Below, one piece after another: positions 58,845 through 64,000 of a DNA stretch of 64,000 nucleotides; the first letter of the stretch is position 1, and every line of letters begins with the position of its first letter. Position numbers and translations under genes: made by a program. Source of the stretch: PGZG01 sp046292765. GTDB lineage: Bacteria > Pseudomonadota > Gammaproteobacteria > Pseudomonadales > Alcanivoracaceae. The DNA lies in contig JBKBQA010000009.1 in assembly GCA_046292765.1 (NCBI GenBank), positions 54,272 through 118,271 on the forward strand. The letters are read 5' to 3'. The notes below the pieces were generated by a model that had not been told where the DNA came from, searched no databases, and was given only the letters and a program-made list of their open reading frames with translations.

Positions 58845-60182
58845 ATGACAGCAAGAACACTGGCACCGCGCAGGGAGATCTTCGGCTGGGCGATGTTCGA
58901 CTTCGCCAATCAGGCCTACACCCTGCTGATCATCACGGTGATTTTCGGCGACTTGTTTACCCGGGTGGTGGTTGGCGATGCGCCGGACTATCGCCTCGGC
59001 AACCTGCTCTGGAGCCTCGCGCTCGCCACCAGTTACCTGCTGGTGGTGGCCTGCGCGCCCGTGGCCGGGGCGATCATGGATGCCACCGCCAGCAAAAAGC
59101 GCTTTCTGTTCGCCAGCTACCTGCTCACCGTTGTCACCACCTGCCTCCTCTACTTTGTTGCTCCCGGCTATGCGGCGCTCGGCGTCGCTCTGCTGATCCT
59201 CTCCAACTTCGCCTACTCGATTGGTGAAGCCTTTATCGCCAGCTTCCTGCCAGAGTTGGGTCCGCCGCGTTCGCTCGGCAAAATCTCCGGCTTTGGCTGG
59301 GCACTGGGTTACATCGGCGGACTGATATCGGCGGTTTTCGCGTTGCTGCTGCTGGGCGAAGTCAGTCTCGAAAACTTCGACCGCATCCGCTGGGTGGGGC
59401 CGTTGGCCGGGGCGTTCTTTCTTGTCACGGCCATTCCCACCTTTATCTGGCTGAAAGAGCGCGGTGTGGCACGCGCTGCGCTGCCCCGGCGCGAATATCT
59501 GCGCATGGGCCTGAAGCGGGTGCGCGAGACCGTGACACATATCCAGGCCCACCGTGATCTGGCGGTGATGCTGGGCTCCACCTTCTTTGCCATGAATGGT
59601 ATCTACATCATCATCACCTACGCCTTTATCTACGGCGCTCAGGTGGTAATGTGGGACGAGTCCACCCGCACCATCATGTTTATCGTGGTACAAATTACCG
59701 CAGCCGCTGGCGCACTCGGCTTTGGCTGGATACAGGACCGCATCGGCGCCATGCGCACCTACCGCATTACGCTGTGGATGTGGATGCTGGCGGTGGCACT
59801 GATTTTCCTGACCCCCACTCTCAGCACCCTGCTGCAGGGAATGGGCATAGACTGGCAACCGCAGCAGGTATTCCTGATCGTCGGCATCGCCGCCGGTTTG
59901 AGTCTGGGCTCCTGCCAGTCCGCCACCCGCACGCTGGTGGGGCTGTTCTCGCCGCTATCGCGCTCGGCAGAATTTTTCGGTTTCTGGGGCCTGACCATGA
60001 AACTGGCCGGTGCCTCTGGCCTGCTGATCATTGGCCTGCTGCAATTGCTGTTCGGCCTGCGCACTGCCATCCTCTGGTGCGTAGTGCTGTTTTTTGTCGC
60101 CTGGCTGATAAGCCTGCGCGTCAATCAGGCCCGCGGCGAAGCTGCCGCAGAAGAACCCGCACAGGAGCAGGCGCGTGCATGA
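58845..60182 (+). CDS. MFS transporter, UMF1 family (Atg22-like)
   Basis: A 445-residue polytopic membrane protein with 12 hydrophobic segments. The start EIFGWAMFDFANQAYTLLIIT is the signature of the UMF1/vacuole-effluxer-like family, as is GFGWALGYIGGLISAVFALLLL. RDLAVMLGSTFFAMNGIYIII opens the second half. The family is implicated in amino-acid or metabolite efflux, but the bacterial substrates are unknown. First gene of a tight operon with a hydrolase and a DUF2459 protein. Its promoter region is occupied by the REP-like element. Confidence 0.85.
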   Translation: MTARTLAPRREIFGWAMFDFANQAYTLLIITVIFGDLFTRVVVGDAPDYRLGNLLWSLALATSYLLVVACAPVAGAIMDATASKKRFLFASYLLTVVTTCLLYFVAPGYAALGVALLILSNFAYSIGEAFIASFLPELGPPRSLGKISGFGWALGYIGGLISAVFALLLLGEVSLENFDRIRWVGPLAGAFFLVTAIPTFIWLKERGVARAALPRREYLRMGLKRVRETVTHIQAHRDLAVMLGSTFFAMNGIYIIITYAFIYGAQVVMWDESTRTIMFIVVQITAAAGALGFGWIQDRIGAMRTYRITLWMWMLAVALIFLTPTLSTLLQGMGIDWQPQQVFLIVGIAAGLSLGSCQSATRTLVGLFSPLSRSAEFFGFWGLTMKLAGASGLLIIGLLQLLFGLRTAILWCVVLFFVAWLISLRVNQARGEAAAEEPAQEQARA

Positions 60183-61062
60183 GCAGGTGACGCTGCACAC
60201 CGCCGACGGCGCCATCCTCACGGTCCATCTTCAGCGCCCGGAGCGGGAACAGGGCGCCGCTCTGATCCTGCTTCACGGTGCCGCCAGCAATCACACCCGC
60301 TGGTGGCATTTCAACCGCCACAGCCAGCTGGGCCAACACCATCGCCTGCTCTGCCCGGACCTGCGCGGCCACGGCGATTCGATCTGGCGCGGACCGGCGA
60401 CACTGGATCACTGGTGCCGCGATCTCGCCCAGCTACTCGACCAGCAAAAGCTCCAGAGCGCAATCCTGATCGGCCACTGCCTAGGCGCCAACCTGGCGAT
60501 CCATTTCGCTGCCCGCTTTCCAGAGCGCTGCGCCGGACTGGTGCTAATCGAACCCATGCTGCGCCCGGCCCTGCGAGGCACGCTGGCCCGGCTCGAGCAT
60601 TTTGCTCCACTGCTTTCCATGCTGGTGGTGCTGACACGGCTGGTTAACCGGCTCGGGGTGTACCGTCGCCGCTTGCGGCGGGTCGACCTGAAGCAGCTGG
60701 ATCGCGACTGGCACACCGCCAACCAGTCCTCGGATGTGGCCAACGACATGGCCGACCGGTACGGCTCCCCCTGGCATGACCTGAAGGCCGTGCCGACCGG
60801 CCAGTACCTCGGCAACCTGCTTGCGGTGATGCAGTCACCGCCGCTTGCCCGTGTACGCTGTCCGACACTTGCCATCCTGCCCACGGGGCGGCGGATGACC
60901 GACCCGGAGCGCACCCGCGAGGAACTGTCGCGGCTGAACTCGCTCGAAATCTGCGAGCTGGACGCTGACCACTGGATTCCCACTCGACAGCCCGACGCCA
61001 TGGTGGCCTGCATTGATGATTGGGTGGCGCAACTCGGCACCCTGACAGTCAACAGGAGGTAA
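60175..61062 (+). CDS. alpha/beta hydrolase with a cysteine at the nucleophile position
   Basis: 295 residues from a GTG that overlaps the end of the transporter gene by 8 bp. The oxyanion block is LILLHGAASNHTRWW, and LLCPDLRGHGDSIW is conserved in this fold. The nucleophile elbow reads IGHCLGANLAIHF, with Cys replacing the usual Ser; the His is probably that of DADHWIPTRQP and the acid is less clear. A Cys nucleophile is known in dienelactone hydrolases, so activity is possible but altered. It is presumably co-transcribed with the MFS gene and the DUF2459 gene. Confidence 0.78.
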   Translation: MHEQVTLHTADGAILTVHLQRPEREQGAALILLHGAASNHTRWWHFNRHSQLGQHHRLLCPDLRGHGDSIWRGPATLDHWCRDLAQLLDQQKLQSAILIGHCLGANLAIHFAARFPERCAGLVLIEPMLRPALRGTLARLEHFAPLLSMLVVLTRLVNRLGVYRRRLRRVDLKQLDRDWHTANQSSDVANDMADRYGSPWHDLKAVPTGQYLGNLLAVMQSPPLARVRCPTLAILPTGRRMTDPERTREELSRLNSLEICELDADHWIPTRQPDAMVACIDDWVAQLGTLTVNRR

Positions 61063-61063
61063 G

Positions 61064-61660
61064 GTGCGCATCCTGACGGTGCTTCTACTGCTGGCTCTCT
61101 CCGCTGCCCCTGCGGCGCACGCCGACGTCCTGATCTACGTAGAGCGCGACCGCCTGCATACCGCGCTGGTACTGCCTGTAGCGACACTGGAACAGCACCA
61201 GCCGGCGCTTGCTGCCTTCGCCACACCGGACCATCACTGGCTGCGATTCGGCTGGGGCGAAGCCGGATACTTCGGTCAGGACGAACGCACCAGTGGCACC
61301 ACCCTGCGGGCGCTGTTCTGGCGCTCGCCTTCGGTGATGGAAGTGGCGCGCCTGAGCGGTCCGCGCAGCACCTATCGGGACAGCCATGCCCTCAGTGTCA
61401 GCCTCGACAAGTTCCAGACGCTGACGCGGTTCATACTCGACACCTTCGAGCAAGGCGATCAGGTGCTCCTGCCCCTGCGCAAAGCCACCCCGGACATCCA
61501 CTACTACCCCGCTCGGCCCCGCTACCATCTTTTCTATAACTGCAACCACTGGACCGCCGAAGCGCTGCACCGGATCGGCCTGCGATCAGGCTATCACGGC
61601 GCCTGGCTGGCCGGCTCGGTGATGTCCCGGCTGCCCGCAGCCGCTGTCGGACAGGACTGA
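61064..61660 (+). CDS. DUF2459 domain-containing exported protein
   Basis: 198 residues from a GTG with a perfect AGGAGGTAA site that overlaps the stop of the hydrolase gene. A signal peptide (MRILTVLLLLALSAAPAAHA) is followed by the DUF2459 pattern: HTALVLPVATLEQ, WLRFGWGEAGYFGQDE, and a C-terminal LFYNCNHWTAEALHRIGLRSG that resembles a papain/NlpC-like Cys-His region. Function unknown; peptidase-like activity in the periplasm is a guess from the NCNHW motif. Last gene of the operon. Confidence 0.82.
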   Translation: MRILTVLLLLALSAAPAAHADVLIYVERDRLHTALVLPVATLEQHQPALAAFATPDHHWLRFGWGEAGYFGQDERTSGTTLRALFWRSPSVMEVARLSGPRSTYRDSHALSVSLDKFQTLTRFILDTFEQGDQVLLPLRKATPDIHYYPARPRYHLFYNCNHWTAEALHRIGLRSGYHGAWLAGSVMSRLPAAAVGQD

Positions 61661-61732
61661 TAGCCCCGTTCCCCCACCACTGTGACAAGCGTATGATGCG
61701 CGCCGGTTACCCCCCTCACTCTGGAGAAATCT

Positions 61733-61963
61733 ATGCGTCACCTCGCTATCCCTGCCGTCCTGTTGCTTGCCCTTGGTATTGCTGGCTGCAGCGATTCCGC
61801 TGACACCCAGGCCGCTGCGCCGGTTGGCCCGGTGGCAGAGGAAGTGGTTGAAGTTGCAGCTGAAGCAGAATTTGTTGCTGAAGACGTTGCCGCTCTGGAA
61901 GAAGTGGCCGAAGACGAAGTAGCTCAGGACGAGGCAGCAGTAGAAGACGAAATCGCCGAGTAA
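61733..61963 (+). CDS. small acidic lipoprotein, hypothetical
   Basis: A 76-residue protein with a signal peptide ending in a lipobox (LALGIAGC, Cys19) and GGAG eight bases before the ATG. The mature part is only Glu, Ala, Val, Asp, Pro and a few others, in repeats such as EEVVEVAAEAE and EVAEDEVAQDEAAVED; it has almost no positive charge and is probably disordered. It could bind divalent cations or act as a spacer on the outer membrane. No family recognised. It stands alone, 72 bp after the DUF2459 gene. Confidence 0.7.
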   Translation: MRHLAIPAVLLLALGIAGCSDSADTQAAAPVGPVAEEVVEVAAEAEFVAEDVAALEEVAEDEVAQDEAAVEDEIAE

Positions 61964-62017
61964 GCGAGATCACCCCGGGCAGATGCAGCGCGGCCTGCCC
62001 GGGACTTCCTCGTCGCG

Positions 62018-62338
62018 CTAGCGCAGTACCGCCATCAGCACCGCCACCACTGACAACGCACATGCCGCCACTGCCAGCCACTGAGTGCGCCGTAACCGCT
62101 TGGCGTTATCCTCGCTGGCCTGCTCAATCACCTTGAGCGCCTGCTGCATCTGCTCCGCCAGCAACCGCACCGACTCAGCATTCTGCCCAGCCGCCTGCTG
62201 CAACTCGCCAATCTGCTGAGCCACCAACTCACTTGATTTCTCGCCGTCTCGCCACTGGGTAAAGGCCGGAATCGCAGCGGTCGCCACGGTAGTGACATAC
62301 GGAAGAATAACCTTCAGAGCGGGGATCCAGGCGGGCAT
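62018..62338 (-). CDS. hypothetical coiled-coil protein with C-terminal membrane anchor
   Basis: A 106-residue protein. The N-terminal third is weakly hydrophobic (MPAWIPALKVILPYVTTVATAAI), the middle is a heptad-like coiled coil (SSELVAQQIGELQQAAGQ to LAEQMQQALKVIEQASED), and RRTQWLAVAACALSVVAVLMAVLR forms a tail anchor. GGAG precedes the ATG by five bases. I do not recognise a family. It is flanked by the lipoprotein gene and, upstream, by the repeats of the RAYT unit. Confidence 0.6.
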   Translation of the reverse strand: MPAWIPALKVILPYVTTVATAAIPAFTQWRDGEKSSELVAQQIGELQQAAGQNAESVRLLAEQMQQALKVIEQASEDNAKRLRRTQWLAVAACALSVVAVLMAVLR

Positions 62339-62348
62339 GGGCTACTCC

Positions 62349-63599
62349 TTAGTTCGGGACACGCATCTCTTAGTTCGGGACATCTCTTAGTTCGGGACAC
62401 GCATTATTTGGCCCAGTTTACAGTTTATGCGTGTCCTGTTCTTTCCCCTTTTCTGCGCATTTCCACCTCACCCCAAGGCTGACGCCGCCCGCTGCCCCGA
62501 TACCCAGCGACGGCCGGTAGAGGCCGCAAATGCCTTTAATCTGGCGAGCGAACCGATCGCCTGGGGGATACGCTGCCGCCTAGGCACCATCTGCCGTAGC
62601 CAGTCCTCTTCGCTGATCTCAAGTCGATCAAGAATAGCTGGCGTCTGCCCTGCGATGGCGCCCCGCTTGTCCGACCTTACCGCCCGGCCGGAGGCATCGA
62701 CCAATTGCAGATAATCTGTTAGCCGAAAACGACACAGAGTCGGCTCGATATCTGTCTCAATATGTTCGGCATCGACAAACGGAACCAGACGCGGCCGCTT
62801 CGGCCCAGCTTGCTCGCCAGCCGCCCCTGTCGTCGCCCTCTGGATACGCTGCTGTATGGAGGTATAGTCAGACGTCTCCGGCGTCACAGCCATACCCGCG
62901 CGCACCGGATTGAGATCCACATAGGCCATGCAACTCAACAGGGCCTTTTCATCCAGCAGCGCCTGACTCTTGTAGCGGCTCTCCCAAAAGCGCCCCTTGC
63001 AGCCGTCCTCCTCATTGGCCCGCCGGGCGAGATACTCATTGAGGCATTTCATAAACCAGCCCAGATCGTACAACCGCTGTCGCCAACTCTCGACAATCGC
63101 CAATGCCGCCAAAGTCTCCGCTTCGCCGGTTTCACCCCGGCGCCAGCGCTGCACCAGTGAATGCCCGGAGAACAACCGGAGCCAGCGCTCGACCACCTGC
63201 TCCGCGGACCAGGCACGGGCTCGATCACGATCAATGCGTAACACCAGATGATAATGATTGGACATCACCGCGTACGCACAGACGTCGACACTGAACGCCT
63301 CGACCAGCGTTGCCAGCCTGTCGACCACCCACTGGCGACGATGCTCATAATCCTGACCGGAATACTGATCGCGCCCACACAGAAATGCCCGTCGCACACA
63401 GCGACAGATGCAGTGGTAATAGGGGGTATCGTCAAGAGAAACCTGAGTGGCGCGCGCCTGAGTCATCGGACGTCTCCTTGTCGTGGCAACAATGGTGACA
63501 GCTATGCTACTCAGGCCCGGGGGCGACGGATGTAAGTGATCAGCCTGCAGTCGTTGGGGACATTGCCAAATTCATGCGTGTCCCGTATTTCTCTATTTC
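62349..63599. mobile_element. RAYT unit: REP-associated tyrosine transposase with its flanking repeats
   Basis: The transposase gene (62468-63466) is bracketed by REP-like sequence. On the left are three direct TTAGTTCGGGACA units (62349, 62370, 62387) and then the inverse ATGCGTGTCCTG (62428-62439). On the right are GGGGACATTGCC and CATGCGTGTCCCGTATTTCT (63573-63592). GGGACACGCAT and ATGCGTGTCCC can pair into small hairpins, the usual RAYT substrate. The outer borders are approximate. A detached relative lies at 58645-58814. Confidence 0.75.
62468..63466 (-). CDS. REP-associated tyrosine transposase (RAYT, Y1_Tnp / IS200-like)
   Basis: A 332-residue HUH-type single-strand transposase. The HUH motif is NHYHLVLRIDRDRARAW (about residues 69-85), and the catalytic Tyr is likely in CMAYVDLNPVRAGMA (about residues 182-196), whose YVDLNPVRAG stretch is diagnostic for this family. 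It begins with DDTPYYHCICRCVRRAFLCG, also typical. RAYTs act on REP hairpins and are generally domesticated single-copy genes. The C-terminal extension (about residues 215-332) is longer than in the minimal IS200 enzymes. Confidence 0.92.
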   Translation of the reverse strand: MTQARATQVSLDDTPYYHCICRCVRRAFLCGRDQYSGQDYEHRRQWVVDRLATLVEAFSVDVCAYAVMSNHYHLVLRIDRDRARAWSAEQVVERWLRLFSGHSLVQRWRRGETGEAETLAALAIVESWRQRLYDLGWFMKCLNEYLARRANEEDGCKGRFWESRYKSQALLDEKALLSCMAYVDLNPVRAGMAVTPETSDYTSIQQRIQRATTGAAGEQAGPKRPRLVPFVDAEHIETDIEPTLCRFRLTDYLQLVDASGRAVRSDKRGAIAGQTPAILDRLEISEEDWLRQMVPRRQRIPQAIGSLARLKAFAASTGRRWVSGQRAASALG

Positions 63600-63621
63600 C
63601 TGATCTGGATCACCCTTAATA

Positions 63622-63642
63622 AGTGGAGTATATTATCCCACT
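63622..63642. promoter_or_regulatory. candidate promoter/operator of the ParDE-type module
   Basis: AGTGG (63622-63626) and CCACT (63638-63642) form an imperfect 21-bp palindrome over an A+T-rich centre (GTATATTAT) 38 bp before the antitoxin ATG. Ribbon-helix-helix antitoxins usually bind such sites over their own promoter. The assignment rests on symmetry and position only. Confidence 0.35.
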
Positions 63643-63679
63643 AGGTAGTATAAAAAGCTCATATTGTGAGGCAGCCACC

Positions 63680-63946
63680 ATGGCCATGGTGAAAAAGAGC
63701 ATTACGGTCACGGACCAGCAAGACAGCTGGATCAAAGCCAAGATTGAAAGCGGCCACTACGGCAATGAGAGCGAGGTCCTGCGCGAGCTGATACGTGAAC
63801 GCCAGTTGCGCGAGCAGGAAGCCAGCTACACCATCGAAGCCATCCGGGAAAAGCTCATCAAAGCCGAACAAAGTGGCTTCACCGAACAAAGCACCGCAGA
63901 AATTCTGAGTGAGATAAAAAGCAGGCTGGGGCGTGAGACGTTATAA
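63680..63946 (+). CDS. ParD-like ribbon-helix-helix antitoxin
   Basis: 88 residues from the ATG at 63680 (GAGG nine bases upstream; an upstream in-frame start has no ribosome site). MVKKSITVTDQQDSWIKAKI gives the beta strand and first helix of the ribbon-helix-helix fold, and SGHYGNESEVLRELIRERQ is the ParD-type second helix. The C-terminal half would wrap and block the toxin. The stop overlaps the toxin start by 14 bp, the usual antitoxin-first order. Confidence 0.88.
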   Translation: MAMVKKSITVTDQQDSWIKAKIESGHYGNESEVLRELIRERQLREQEASYTIEAIREKLIKAEQSGFTEQSTAEILSEIKSRLGRETL

Positions 63947-64000
63947 GCTCAGCAATGAAGCCAAAACAGATCTGGCTCGCATTTACTGGCACGGCGTGGA
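63933..64000 (+). CDS. ParE/RelE-superfamily toxin, 5' fragment at window edge
   Basis: From a GTG at 63933 the frame reads MRRYKLSNEAKTDLARIYWH to the end of the window. The pattern YxLSxxAxxDLxxIY is the typical N terminus of ParE-type toxins, which act on DNA gyrase; RelE-type relatives cut mRNA on the ribosome. Only 22 codons are visible, so completeness cannot be judged. It is paired with the ParD-like gene just upstream. Confidence 0.82.
   Translation, partial: MRRYKLSNEAKTDLARIYWHGV

Overview
The window reads as one contiguous piece of a GC-rich gammaproteobacterial chromosome. Several blocks have the gene order familiar from Pseudomonas and its relatives: gacS/barA - cysM - rlmD - relA - mazG; rpoE(algU) - mucA - mucB - mucC - mucD - lepA - lepB - rnc - era - recO - pdxJ - acpS; and nadB beside sdhE, ygfX and ygfZ. 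The fabA-fabB pair, an AlgP-like histone H1-type protein, two OmpC-type porin-like genes and a valine-degradation operon fit a marine or hydrocarbon-associated Oceanospirillales/Alcanivorax-like organism. That placement is inference from gene content only. No rRNA, tRNA, prophage or CRISPR array was seen.

Region 1 (1-6532) is a nitrogen-acquisition locus. A textbook guanidine-I (ykkC) riboswitch with a good sigma-54 promoter upstream drives, leftward, a 21-codon ORF, an ABC permease, an ABC ATPase and the start of a DUF1989 'urea-amidolyase-associated' protein, the family now known as carboxyguanidine deiminase subunits. The matching periplasmic binding protein is not in this operon. It lies about 3 kb away on the other strand, behind a type III glutamine synthetase and in front of a TetR regulator. 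A MetX-like hydrolase separates the two arms. Guanidine uptake and breakdown coupled to ammonia capture is the likely theme.

Region 2 (6540-34662) is mostly housekeeping: an MDR oxidoreductase, plsB, rsmJ, uppP, a thioesterase, tsaB, yoaA, an AlgP-like DNA-binding protein, adk, the second half of the cytochrome c maturation set (ccmFGHI), fabAB, two outer-membrane proteins, mazG, relA, rlmD, a 3'-5' exonuclease, cysM and the hybrid kinase barA/gacS. Two copies of an unusual hairpin repeat lie at about 10.35-10.46 kb and 26.45-26.56 kb. Their 52-nt loop is almost identical, but the long perfect stems differ in sequence.

Region 3 (34623-48617) is a long leftward run from rpoE through the envelope-stress regulators to lepA, lepB, rnc, era, recO, pdxJ and acpS, followed by nadB and the SdhE/YgfX/YgfZ group.

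Region 4 (48638-64000) is more accessory. It holds the mmsA-acd-hibch-mmsB valine operon with a divergent AraC regulator, a membrane diguanylate cyclase, a TenA/PqqC-like protein, a BLUF photoreceptor next to a polyphosphate:AMP phosphotransferase, an MFS/hydrolase/DUF2459 operon, a small acidic lipoprotein, a REP-associated tyrosine transposase with its repeats (plus a detached 170-bp relative 4 kb away), and a ParDE-type toxin-antitoxin pair cut by the window edge.
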